From positions 2,015,501 through 2,079,500 of the forward strand of contig NZ_CP014544.1 of assembly GCF_001586255.1 (NCBI RefSeq): a DNA stretch of 64,000 bases, given 5' to 3'. Position numbers and translations under genes: made by a program. Below are positions 45,573-53,795 of this stretch, in pieces; positions within the stretch are counted from its first letter, which is position 1, and each line of letters opens with the position of its first letter. Source of the stretch: Zhongshania aliphaticivorans (GTDB taxonomy: Bacteria; Pseudomonadota; Gammaproteobacteria; Pseudomonadales; Spongiibacteraceae). The notes under the pieces were generated by a model. It had not been told where the DNA came from, did no database searches, and saw only the letters and a program-made list of their open reading frames with translations.

Positions 45573-46357
45573 TGTAGCTCCTCCGCCTGCAACATGACTC
45601 GCAGTTTTTCGATAGCACGTTTTAACCGGTTACGTACCGTTCTTTCCGTGCACTCTAATGCTTTCGCAATGCTCTCGACTTCCGGGTCTTGTGACTCGAT
45701 CGGCATTCCCTGCCACCGCAACCCAACTGCACGCCGTTCATCCTCCGGTAGTTCATTAATCGCGTCCATTAGCCGCGACCGGAAAGCGATATCGTCAATT
45801 TTTGACGGATTTGGATTGATAAATTCTGCAGCTGCAATGTCAACCTCATGGCTGACTTCCTCCCCGCTGCCGCTTTCCTCCGTTAATGGCCTGGCGTTGA
45901 TCATGGGGTCGGTTTTGCGTGCTGGGCCATATTTTCTCAGTACATCCGTACGCAATTTGCTCAGAGCATCATTAAAATTGACCTCCCAGTAGTACATTTT
46001 GTCCTCTTGTGAGTTTCGATCCTTCGCAATCATTTCCACAATCCGTTCGGAAAGCTCTTCGCGGATTGCCACGGCATGTTCAATCCAGGCCTCAGACACG
46101 ACTTTCCGCAATGCGGCTTCAAGCCGCTCGTGAAAGGTGCAAAAAATCGGCTCTAGGTGCTTTGACCCCAGTTCTAACTCGGTGTGACGCAGAAAGTAGA
46201 TTAACACTTCAAACGGCACAGCCTGCTGAGTGCATGTGAGACGTTCAACCAACTGACCGGGCAGAAGGCCACAAAGTGCGCTAAGCGCCTGCTCAATCTC
46301 GGAGCGCCGCTGGTAGGGTTCACCTTCTTGCGTTGTTTTTTTAAGCGGTATTACCAT
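45569..46357 (-). CDS. Sigma-70/ECF-like RNA polymerase sigma factor
   Basis: 262 residues. The clear part is C-terminal region 4: RLMDAINELPEDERRAVGLR, then VESIAKALECTERTVRNRLK, RAIEKLRVML. The N-terminal 150 residues hold a degenerate region 2 (RHTELELGSKHLEPIFCTFH; YYWEVNFNDALSKLRTDVLR). A free-standing sigma factor at the head of a defence-like operon could direct its transcription on demand. It is the first gene of the ubiquitin-like/helicase cluster. Confidence 0.75.
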   Translation of the reverse strand: MVIPLKKTTQEGEPYQRRSEIEQALSALCGLLPGQLVERLTCTQQAVPFEVLIYFLRHTELELGSKHLEPIFCTFHERLEAALRKVVSEAWIEHAVAIREELSERIVEMIAKDRNSQEDKMYYWEVNFNDALSKLRTDVLRKYGPARKTDPMINARPLTEESGSGEEVSHEVDIAAAEFINPNPSKIDDIAFRSRLMDAINELPEDERRAVGLRWQGMPIESQDPEVESIAKALECTERTVRNRLKRAIEKLRVMLQAEELQ

Positions 46358-46676
46358 CCTTGGGTTTCCCTTAACATCTGATTTAGGAAGCCAGTAAATT
46401 ACCTACCCTTTACTATTGGTACAAGACGGAACTGCCCCATTCTAAGACAGAAAGGCTCTTGTCGGGAGCGGGATACCTTTTTGTACAGTTTATAACCCGA
46501 CGACGAAGCGCATCCATATATCATATGAAAACATGCTACGCGGAATGAATTAGGAAGAAGTGACCAGCACCCATAGGTCCTGAGATCCCGACGAATATCC
46601 ATAGTTATTCCTTAGCTGACCAGGACTTTTTGGACTAATAGTTTTTCTACGAATTGATATTCAGACAAGCTACCCC
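46358..46676. other. Intergenic region upstream of the sigma-factor operon
   Basis: 319 bases. It should hold the promoter of the minus-strand sigma operon (5' side) and the end of the reverse-transcriptase operon. No clear terminator or repeat; part of it weakly resembles 52770-52860. Confidence 0.4.
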
Positions 46677-48008
46677 CTAATATCCAAAATCCTTAACGTC
46701 AGCGAGAAGATCTTTGACTTGGCGTCCAACCCGCTTATGAAATTCAAATTCAATTTCGTCATCTTCCAGCTTAGATACATCCATACCGAAATAATCAACC
46801 AACACCTCTTTCATCATATCGAGGTCATAATCATCAAAATTAGGGATGTAGTTGGTCTCATACCTGCGATGTGTTAACTCCTTAAAAGCCCTGACAAATT
46901 TCTTCGGCTTCACGTTTATCTTAAAGCGCTTACAAAGTTTACTGATATAATGATCAAGCACATGCAGGAGAGCCTCGTCATTGATTTCCGCAAAAAAGAA
47001 CAGCCAACCCTTGCTCTTATTTTCAAAAACACAGCCAGTTATGCGCAGGTTTAATCGCCACAGTAGAAACTGTTCGTTCTTCTTTTTGGAGTGTGCGTGT
47101 GTTGTAAAAATTGCAACTAGTGATGATTTTAGGTTTTCTACCGTTCCCTGCCTAGCAGAAACCACCGAATTGTCGAATTGATACCCTAGGTAATCAAATC
47201 TATCGGCAATTGCGCCCATGCTCGATTTTGTCGGCATTGTGATTGGGTCATGAACTTTTAGCCCAATTTTGGCAAATCGCTTGATTACCTTATCTGCAAT
47301 ATCCTCCGTTTCCTTCCGATTGCAGAAAATAAGCACATCATCTACGTATCGATAACAGCTAACATCAGCCAATGAGTCCAAAAAACGATCAATATTTATT
47401 AAATAGATTGCCGCCAAAATGTTTGATATCGCCAGCCCCTGCGGAACACCGTGATCCACGAGGGTATCCGTAGATCTGGATTTACTCACAGTAGGAACAG
47501 TTATGGCATTGAATATAAAATCGAGAATTTCCGTGTTCTTTACTTTCTTTCGAAGCCTGCTATGCAGTTCATCATGCCGCACAGATGGATAGAAATTGGC
47601 AATATCAAGCTTTATATAACTATCATACTTCCCCGACCCTACATCTGACTTGACGCGCTTAACTATATTCTGAGGAAGCTCGAAACTTATAGTTTTTCTA
47701 TAATGGGCGCCTAAAAAGTCACATAGAGCGCGAAGTGCGATGCGATCACGAACAGTCGGAATCGAAATCTCACGGGGCACTTTATTACGGCCCTTACTGA
47801 CCAGCTTAAGCTTGTACTTAGTAAATTTATATGTTCCTGCGTTAGCCTTCCTTGATAGTATTTCAACTTGATTATTCAACTGCTTCCTAAATGCATATTG
47901 ATCAAGATTGTCTAGCCCTGTTGCTCCAGAATAAACAATATGATCGTCAAAAATTTTTTCTAAGTTCTTTTTTGAGAAGTGCCGTTCAAAAAGCCTCTTT
48001 ACAGTCAA
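46677..48008 (-). CDS. Reverse transcriptase of defence type, SLATT-associated
   Basis: About 443 residues. RT palm motifs: SYIKLDIANFYPSV (Asp135), HGVPQGLAISNILAAIYLI, RYVDDVLIF (Tyr221-Val-Asp-Asp224) and FDYLGYQF. The C-terminal 190 residues have no named domain. The catalytic Asp residues are intact. I chose TTG 48008: GGAG lies eight bases before and TTG overlaps the SLATT stop (TTGA), implying coupled translation; longer readings run inside the SLATT gene. It is not a group II intron RT (no maturase or endonuclease domains). SLATT-RT pairs form a known defence-RT architecture. Confidence 0.85.
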   Translation of the reverse strand: MTVKRLFERHFSKKNLEKIFDDHIVYSGATGLDNLDQYAFRKQLNNQVEILSRKANAGTYKFTKYKLKLVSKGRNKVPREISIPTVRDRIALRALCDFLGAHYRKTISFELPQNIVKRVKSDVGSGKYDSYIKLDIANFYPSVRHDELHSRLRKKVKNTEILDFIFNAITVPTVSKSRSTDTLVDHGVPQGLAISNILAAIYLINIDRFLDSLADVSCYRYVDDVLIFCNRKETEDIADKVIKRFAKIGLKVHDPITMPTKSSMGAIADRFDYLGYQFDNSVVSARQGTVENLKSSLVAIFTTHAHSKKKNEQFLLWRLNLRITGCVFENKSKGWLFFFAEINDEALLHVLDHYISKLCKRFKINVKPKKFVRAFKELTHRRYETNYIPNFDDYDLDMMKEVLVDYFGMDVSKLEDDEIEFEFHKRVGRQVKDLLADVKDFGY

Positions 48009-48595
48009 GCCATACACTCCAGCAAAATGAAAACTAACACAGGAAGCAGATAAAAGAAGGCCATCATCAGGCAGCGCTTTGTTATGTGCCAGGCGGTGCA
48101 TATCCATATGTATGGCGTCGGCTTTTTGTCTAAGTTTTTTCGATTTTCCTTTGGAGTAGTTAGGTATGCCTCACATTGGGCAAGATAATAATCAATGGTC
48201 AAGTGATTTTCACAAACACCCAGAATTTGGTCGTATTCGGCAGACAATTCTTCAAGAGTTACACAGGGCGTCTTGCCTGCTTCAAATTCCCTACAACGCT
48301 GGTATACGTCATTGAGGGTTTCATAGCACTCTTTGATCAATCCGGCTCGCTGTTTAAACGAGAGTCCATTAATAAACCCGGACATGCACAGGACCAGAAC
48401 AGAATAGACAACCCATGCGATTCCCGACATATCGCCATCAGATGAACTATATTTGAGGTAATAAACAGATGCTGCTACTCCGGCAAAAGAATACCAAAGC
48501 AATACAACCTGAGCCTGAAAAGCATTAGACACGAGACGCTTCTCTGCCTGTATTTTTGATTTTCTTGTCCACCAAATATTATCGGAAAATGCCAT
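48005..48595 (-). CDS. SLATT-family transmembrane effector
   Basis: 196 residues. An amphipathic N-terminus, two close helices (about 29-48 and 56-77), a soluble middle with Cys/Glu-rich helices (CYETLNDVYQRCREFEAG), and a hydrophobic C-terminus (MMAFFYLLPVLVFILLECMA). SLATT proteins are predicted pore-forming effectors; by recall the SLATT_5 subfamily neighbours reverse transcriptases. Here it is coupled to the RT gene. It probably kills or halts the cell when the RT senses infection. Confidence 0.8.
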   Translation of the reverse strand: MAFSDNIWWTRKSKIQAEKRLVSNAFQAQVVLLWYSFAGVAASVYYLKYSSSDGDMSGIAWVVYSVLVLCMSGFINGLSFKQRAGLIKECYETLNDVYQRCREFEAGKTPCVTLEELSAEYDQILGVCENHLTIDYYLAQCEAYLTTPKENRKNLDKKPTPYIWICTAWHITKRCLMMAFFYLLPVLVFILLECMA

Positions 48596-48615
48596 TTTAA
48601 ATTCCTAAATAAGAA

Positions 48616-48735
48616 TGTCCTGAGGTGTCAGTAAGTTACATAGAGTTAACACCCGTTGCCGGGCAAGCCCGAAGGCTAAGAGACAAGCTCTTCAATATTA
48701 GTTGCACTCACAAGTGAGTGGCCTGCCGAAACAGG
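48616..48735 (-). ncRNA. Structured RNA of the SLATT-RT system, 3' part (IS-split)
   Basis: On the minus strand, five adjacent hairpins occur: 48721-48735 (GCCTG stem, broken at its last pair by the IS), 48705-48720 (CACTCA stem), 48678-48692 (AAGAG), 48666-48677 (AGCC-TTCG-GGCT, UUCG loop) and 48652-48663 (CCCG-GCAA-CGGG, GNRA loop). A final ACACCTCAGGACA at 48628-48616 pairs perfectly over 13 bp with TGTCCTGAGGTGT at 51406-51394. The RNA would end about 20 bases before the SLATT ATG. Without the IS the element is about 134 nt. Confidence 0.75.
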
Positions 48736-48815
48736 TGCGTATTCCGCTGAACCTGATCAGTCGTACCGCTTGAACGTGATCACTTAATTCACCTCATGCA
48801 TCATGTGCCGTCTTT

Positions 48816-49574
48816 TTACTTTAAGTGATCATCTTCAGTCAATGTAGTCATCAGTTTTCGCATGGATTCCCCCTTCAAATTGATCTTGTGAGCGTTGTGT
48901 AAAAGCCGATCCAAGATGGCGTCAGCCAACGTTGGATCATTGATAAAGTCATGCCAGTTTTCCACCGGAAGCTGGCTCGTTACTATCGTTGTTTTTTTGT
49001 TGTGCCGATCCTCCATGATTTCCAGCAAGTCGTTCTTTTGCACTTGCGTCAGCGGCTCTAAACCCCAGTCGTCAATGATCAGTACGTCTGCTTTGGCGAT
49101 TTGCGCGAGGAGCTTGAGATAGCTGCCATCACCGTGGGCGATGGTAAGCTGCTCAAACAGCCGAGAGGCACGGAAGTACCGAGTGGGATGACCCTGTACG
49201 CAAGCATGGTGGCCGAGAGCGCAGGCAAGATAGGTTTTGCCGCAGCCCGTCGGGCCGGTCATCACTAAGTTATGCCCTTTGCTAATCCAATGATTGCTTT
49301 GCAGAGCGGCAACGGTGCTTGGTTTAAGTCCGCGCGGATGGCTGTAGTCAACGTCCGCCAATCTTGCCATTTCTTTAAGGCGTGCAGCGCTGAGTAAGCG
49401 CTGCAATCGTTTGTCGTTCCGGTAGGTGATTTCCTGCTCAATGGCTAAGCCGATACGCTCTGCAAAGCCAAGCTCGTCGTAGGTGTTGGGCTGGCGGAAC
49501 TGCGCTTCCAGTGCGTCCGCTAAGCCAGTGAGTCGAAGTTGCCGGAGTTGTTGTACGCTTTGTATTTCTAGCAT
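48816..49574 (-). CDS. istB: IS21-family helper ATPase IstB
   Basis: 252 residues. AAA+/DnaC-like ATPase with Walker A GPTGCGKTYLACALG, Walker B VLIIDDWGLEPL and a sensor segment TTIVTSQLPVENWH. It assists IstA in target selection. It lies downstream of istA in the same orientation and has full family length. Confidence 0.93.
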   Translation of the reverse strand: MLEIQSVQQLRQLRLTGLADALEAQFRQPNTYDELGFAERIGLAIEQEITYRNDKRLQRLLSAARLKEMARLADVDYSHPRGLKPSTVAALQSNHWISKGHNLVMTGPTGCGKTYLACALGHHACVQGHPTRYFRASRLFEQLTIAHGDGSYLKLLAQIAKADVLIIDDWGLEPLTQVQKNDLLEIMEDRHNKKTTIVTSQLPVENWHDFINDPTLADAILDRLLHNAHKINLKGESMRKLMTTLTEDDHLK

Positions 49575-49615
49575 GTGCTTTCCTTGGGTTGGGTGGTTTG
49601 GTTGATGATGCTTGT

Positions 49616-51166
49616 TTAGTGGTAGTAATTGGCGCCACGGACATTGCGATGAGACTCACTTGCCTGCGCTTGCGGTTCTAGCGGCAGGGCCAGTTGATCC
49701 ATATTGCTCTGCAGGATCGATTTGATATTGCTTAGGCGTAGGGCTTTGATGTGTTGTGCACGTAAGCAAGCCGCCTCTAGGCGTGCCGGTGTGTATTGTT
49801 TGGCGAGATTCAGTAACCCTAAGCAGGCGCGATACGCCTGCTCTGGTACCTGCTTTCGTTGCAGGAACAGCTCAACCATCGCGTGTGTTTCGGGGCCTAT
49901 CGTTCCCGCCCACGAGAGCAGTCGCTTCGGCGTCCACTGCTGATGCCGCTGGTGTGCTTCAGGCATGTGCTGCGTATTGGTGGTAAACCCACCTTGACGC
50001 TGGCTACGTGCATGACGTGCGACCTGCTGATCCTTAAAGAAGATAGCAACACCGTCGCGGCTGGCTTGGATCTCCACTTGCGTCTTAACCAGATGATGAG
50101 GAACGGAGTAATAGTGCTTGTCGAACTCGACGTGGTAATCAATATTGACCCGTGCCAGCTTGAACTCGAGGTATTCATAGCGCGTCGCTGGCAGTGGTTT
50201 AAGCGCCGGTTTGTCCAGCATCTCAAACTGGCTTAAGCGGCAACCCGGAAGCTTTTTGAAGGGCCGTTGATTGAGGTCTTCCAGTAAGCCCTTAATTGCA
50301 AGGTTAAGTTCCGCCAGCGTAAAGAAGGTCTGGTGGCGTAACTTCGCTAATATCCACCGCTGCACAATCAGCACCGCGTTTTCGGCCTTCGCCTTGTCTT
50401 TTGGTTTGAGCGGTCGCGCAGGAATGATCGCGGTTCGATAGTGTGAGGCCATATGTTGATAACTGGCATTGATGGTTGGTTCGTAACGGCAAGGTTTGCT
50501 CACTGCGCTGCGGAGCTGATCAGGCACAATGATCTCCGGCACGCCGCCAAAGAACTCGAAGGCCTTGACGTGGGCATCAATCCAATCCGCTTTGCGTTGC
50601 GTCCAGCTGGCGGTGGCAAAGGTGTAATTGCTGGCACCGAGCGTCGCGACAAAGATTTCAGCGTTGCGGATCTCGCCGGTATCTGGGTTAACAATCGGCA
50701 CTGTCGCGCCACTGTAATCCACAAATAGTTTTTCACCGGCGAGGTGGATCTGCCGCATAGAGCGTTTTTGTTGGGCGCGCCATTCGCGGTAATACCCGCA
50801 ATACTGCGAGTACTGATAGCCCGCATCCCCATAAGCCTGTTTGTATTCCTCCCACAGCAGCTGTTTGGTGACGCTTTTGCGCTTTAGCTCCAGATGTATG
50901 GCGGCGCAATCAGGCATAACGCGGCCATGTCGCGCACTCAGCTGGGGTGAAGGAAACAGCAGTTGCTCAAGATCGTTATCTGACAGCTCGGCGGGCAGGG
51001 GCCAGCAAAGCCCCAGCGCAGAGGCGCGTTTGCCGTAGGTTGATACGGTGCCCACGCCAATGCCCAGGCTGCGCGCTATCTGGCGATGACTTAGCTTTGC
51101 CTCAAGTTTAAGGCGGAGAATTTCTTTGATATGTCGCATTGCTAATCTCGTGTTTGGCATCGTCAT
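49616..51166 (-). CDS. istA: IS21-family transposase IstA
   Basis: 516 residues. N-terminal helix-turn-helix (LSHRQIARSLGIGVGTVSTY), then a DDE integrase core (HLAGEKLFVDYSGATVPIV; GGVPEIIVPDQLRSAV; AKAENAV with the Glu), then a beta-barrel region. It catalyses IS transposition. Full length, no frameshift seen. Confidence 0.93.
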   Translation of the reverse strand: MTMPNTRLAMRHIKEILRLKLEAKLSHRQIARSLGIGVGTVSTYGKRASALGLCWPLPAELSDNDLEQLLFPSPQLSARHGRVMPDCAAIHLELKRKSVTKQLLWEEYKQAYGDAGYQYSQYCGYYREWRAQQKRSMRQIHLAGEKLFVDYSGATVPIVNPDTGEIRNAEIFVATLGASNYTFATASWTQRKADWIDAHVKAFEFFGGVPEIIVPDQLRSAVSKPCRYEPTINASYQHMASHYRTAIIPARPLKPKDKAKAENAVLIVQRWILAKLRHQTFFTLAELNLAIKGLLEDLNQRPFKKLPGCRLSQFEMLDKPALKPLPATRYEYLEFKLARVNIDYHVEFDKHYYSVPHHLVKTQVEIQASRDGVAIFFKDQQVARHARSQRQGGFTTNTQHMPEAHQRHQQWTPKRLLSWAGTIGPETHAMVELFLQRKQVPEQAYRACLGLLNLAKQYTPARLEAACLRAQHIKALRLSNIKSILQSNMDQLALPLEPQAQASESHRNVRGANYYH

Positions 51167-51387
51167 CCCGGCGCAAAAGCGGCAAGGATAACGTGCAGTA
51201 CAGGATGAATTTCAATGCATGAGGTGGTGTGGAAATTGATGGTGATCAGTCATTGCGACAACGTGAACACCCGTTGCGATAAGTCCCGTAAAGTGATCAT
51301 TTTAAATCGCAATGAGTGATCACGTTCGTTCGCAACAGGTGATCACGTTGGATCGCAGGCGGTGATCAGGTTGGGTCGGAATACGCA

Positions 51388-51406
51388 ACAGGCACACCTC
51401 AGGACA
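51388..51406 (-). ncRNA. Structured RNA of the SLATT-RT system, 5' part (IS-split)
   Basis: After removal of the IS, this end joins the block at 48735. Minus-strand TGTCCTGAGGTGT (51406-51394) pairs with ACACCTCAGGACA (48628-48616), and C51393 completes the GCCTG/CAGGC hairpin. This shows that IS21 landed inside the RNA element. Confidence 0.7.
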
Positions 51407-51418
51407 AAACTGGTTAAA

Positions 51419-51449
51419 AATTTACCCTTCCTGTTAAGATATCTAGCAA
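51419..51449 (-). promoter_or_regulatory. Candidate promoter of the structured RNA
   Basis: Minus-strand TTGCTA (51449-51444) and TAAATT (51424-51419) are 19 bases apart. Transcription from about 51411 would begin just before the 13-base stem. The spacing is not ideal. If real, the IS now separates this promoter from the SLATT and RT genes. Confidence 0.35.
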
Positions 51450-51500
51450 ATTCTAGGGGCAGTATACCTAATTAATATCCGCTTTGGGTGGTGCCGTCCA

Positions 51501-52235
51501 TCAATGAAAATCAACCCCGTCCAAAAAATGCCCGCCATCGGCGGTGAGCACATTGGTGTAAATCTCGGTACTTTCGATCGATTTATGCCCCAAGAGCTGA
51601 CTGACAACCTTCAGCGGCCGTCCGTGCAGCAATAGATGGATCGCGAAGCTGTGCCGAAAGGTATGACAGGTAATATTGATCGGCGCGCCCCCTACTCTAT
51701 CCACCAGATCATGGATGTGCCGGTTCACTGTCTGGCGCGCCATGGTGAAGATCCGCTCGTCCTTCCTAAAATGGCCCGCGTACAGGTAGCTCTGTATGCG
51801 ATCTTGAAGCATCGGGTCAATGATGGGCACGGCCCGCTTTGGGCTACGGGCGAGTTGTACGTTAGTCGGTCTCCCCGGCCGCTGTTTAAGTGTGCGCAGC
51901 ACCACCATGAAATCGTAGCCGTCATCAATGAAGTGGCTCGGTGTGAGGGCCAGAACCTCAGAAATCCGAGCGCCGGCAGTCCACATAAGGTCAAGAATCA
52001 GGCGGTAAGTTGGGTGTTTTTCGGCGTCGAGAAGGCCCAGGACTTCGGGCTTGAGTAAGTACGTGGGCATCGCGTCCACGGTATCCAACACGAGTTCGCG
52101 CTTGGCCATGAGGCGCTGCCAGTCGATTTGCACATGCTGAATCGGGAACGTATCGAGGCGCAGCTCTTTCGGGGTGAAGCGTCGTTTTGGCCGGGATGCG
52201 GGAAATGCCCCGCGGCTGTCCTGATTCCGTACCAT
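51501..52235 (-). CDS. Tyrosine recombinase
   Basis: 244 residues, shorter than most integrases and with a reduced core-binding domain. Catalytic residues: Arg90 in TAGARISEVLAL, His191 and Arg194 in CHTFRHSFAIH, His217 in LLGHKSIESTEIYTNV and Tyr226. It is directly upstream of the SLATT-RT RNA region and may have brought that system in. No attC cassettes are seen, so it is not an integron. Confidence 0.85.
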   Translation of the reverse strand: MVRNQDSRGAFPASRPKRRFTPKELRLDTFPIQHVQIDWQRLMAKRELVLDTVDAMPTYLLKPEVLGLLDAEKHPTYRLILDLMWTAGARISEVLALTPSHFIDDGYDFMVVLRTLKQRPGRPTNVQLARSPKRAVPIIDPMLQDRIQSYLYAGHFRKDERIFTMARQTVNRHIHDLVDRVGGAPINITCHTFRHSFAIHLLLHGRPLKVVSQLLGHKSIESTEIYTNVLTADGGHFLDGVDFH

Positions 52236-52929
52236 TTCACCTAAATCCCTGGTGCATATTTGTTACCTTTATACGCTCAGGTTTTGGGCGTTGCAAGCCG
52301 CAATAGTCGAGGAAAAACAGGCTGCAGACCGGTGCACCGAAATAGGTGTTAATGGTGCAAATCCGGCTCTTTTAATTAATGTGAAAACACGTTGAATATC
52401 GCAGTCCATCTCTTAGTTACGGCCGAGTCCTTAGCGCCCTACTTAGTCGAGATAATTGAGCGTTGGCACTGATTGCCATGAGCAGCGCTTTTTGAAATAT
52501 ATGTTTATAGCTACGTTACATAACCACAGTGAGTTTCTCTATGGGCCTGCTGGAGGTAATCCTAATGTACCGCTCTCACTACCACTTGGAGTTATCGCAT
52601 GTACAAAACGAAATGATTTGTTCATTAATTTCTGTTAGTTATCGAATATATCAAGAGTTTTTACCCTTAAATCGTCATCCACCGATCTCTCAGGCGCAGG
52701 ACGATGCATCCTGATATCGAGTGTATAAAGCGTATATAATTAGATTATCCGAAAGCATCAAAGTGTTCCACGAATATGTTTCACGGAATAATGTGGTACG
52801 AAGTGGCTAGCACCCCGATGTATGTTCCCGTACGCGTGAATAATTAAGTCCTAACGAAGTCTAATCGCCCCAATTCTTAAGGATTTTTATACCAAGGGTT
52901 AAAATAGGTGGGCTAGAAATTTCCGCAGG
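52236..52929. other. Intergenic region with no supported gene
   Basis: 694 AT-rich bases. Short frames occur but lack ribosome sites and family features. The right end (from about 52890) resembles DNA downstream of the first nucleotidase gene (about 34745-34790), so it belongs to the duplicated block. Confidence 0.5.
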
Positions 52930-53430
52930 TTACAGATTGTTTTTGCGGTGAATTGACCTCCAGTCTTTAGGCAAAATTTGTTCAAAGTAATCTCTAACAG
53001 CAATCCAATCTGGAAAATATTCCGAGCCAAAATGAGTTAGCTTCCCCTCAAACAAGTCCTGCCCCTTACCTGCGATATTATCATCAATAAGGTAATCACC
53101 GCGATTCAGGCCTTTGTGCGAACTAATAATTAAGTTGTGTGCCGCATCCATACCGAGATACTGCTCTACCCAAACCCGCTTTTCGGCATAGCAGTGGGGA
53201 TTTTTAACCGACGGCGCAGTGAGGATAAATACAGCTGTCTTGGGATGATTGTGGAGCCACAAGTAGGTGTCGATTGCGCCGTCCATTGGCTTAAGGCTGA
53301 GATACATCCCCGGACGGCTCTGCGGGTACTTCATCTCTGGATATTTGGCCTGCCACTGCGCAAAACCGGCCTTGTAGTCACAAAGAACATGGTCCATATC
53401 GACGTAGATTATCGTCTTGCCATCGAACAT
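52930..53430 (-). CDS. 5'-nucleotidase, NT5C type (HAD fold), copy 2
   Basis: 166 residues. It shares motifs YVDMDHVLCDY, LTAPSVKNPHCYAEKR and GDYLIDDNIAGKG with the copy at 34793-35263. It is the longer by an extra C-terminal tail (KDWRSIHRKNNL). The catalytic acids are intact, so both copies may work. Its upstream DNA still carries a remnant of the nrtR 3' end, showing it was copied as part of a larger block. Confidence 0.8.
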   Translation of the reverse strand: MFDGKTIIYVDMDHVLCDYKAGFAQWQAKYPEMKYPQSRPGMYLSLKPMDGAIDTYLWLHNHPKTAVFILTAPSVKNPHCYAEKRVWVEQYLGMDAAHNLIISSHKGLNRGDYLIDDNIAGKGQDLFEGKLTHFGSEYFPDWIAVRDYFEQILPKDWRSIHRKNNL

Positions 53431-53481
53431 TGAATTTCTCCTTACTGCTCAGCTATTTACGACGTGTGTTGCCTTTTTTAT

Positions 53482-53541
53482 CTACCCCTCGATTATCCAT
53501 CAAACTGTACTGCTTGCTTTCGGCCTTGTACGATTTCTCAT
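53482..53541 (-). pseudogene. Remnant of the 3' end of an nrtR-type gene
   Basis: Minus-strand reading gives YKAESKQYSLMDN, close to YRAKAESKQYRFIRN at the C-terminus of the NrtR protein at 35315-36019. A 2-base deletion then shifts frame before the matching end GAGGGGTAG (GAAGGGTAA in nrtR). The rest of the gene is gone. Confidence 0.6.
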
Positions 53542-53795
53542 TGATCATCCGTATCGTAATAGAGTTGATCATATCACCTCTGATCAGGTGGCCAAATTCA
53601 CTATGCCACGACACCTCCTACCTATACAAATACCTCATGAATTACTTATATAATCAACACCTTATATTAGAAAACCCAGTTGATTTACCCCAATACAGTT
53701 AATCACCCTACACTGCGAATCAGCTAACTTACCAATGCGCGTGATTTGGCTCTGTGAATCATCAATCGGGCCAGCGCGCACCACAGAGAAGCCTT

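Larger units (their letters stand above)
48736..51387 (-). mobile_element. IS21-family insertion sequence, complete
   Basis: 2652 bp with matching ends TGCGTATTCCG (48736-48746) and its reverse complement CGGAATACGCA (51377-51387). Longer partly matched ends contain repeated GTGATCA-type sites, as in the multiple transposase sites of IS21 elements. Direct repeats ACAGG flank it (48731-48735 and 51388-51392), a 5-bp target duplication. Both genes are intact, so insertion is probably recent. Confidence 0.9.

Noticed and set aside
46677-48008. Group II intron or classical retron identity for the reverse transcriptase
   Set aside because: No maturase or HNH domain and no domain V-like sequence; the palm motif is YVDD and the partner is SLATT, unlike most retrons. 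A retron-like a1/a2 stem is present, but the gene content fits a defence RT better.
46500-52860. Weak similarity between about 46530-46600 and 52770-52850 (shared CGGAAT...GAAGTG...AGCACCC pattern) that could be another island repeat
   Set aside because: Only about 30 bases align well by eye and with gaps; it may be chance in AT-rich DNA. A pairwise alignment would be needed.
51501-52930. Integron with cassettes next to the 244-residue recombinase
   Set aside because: No attC-type imperfect palindromes or cassette array; the recombinase lacks the extra helix region expected of IntI as far as I can see.
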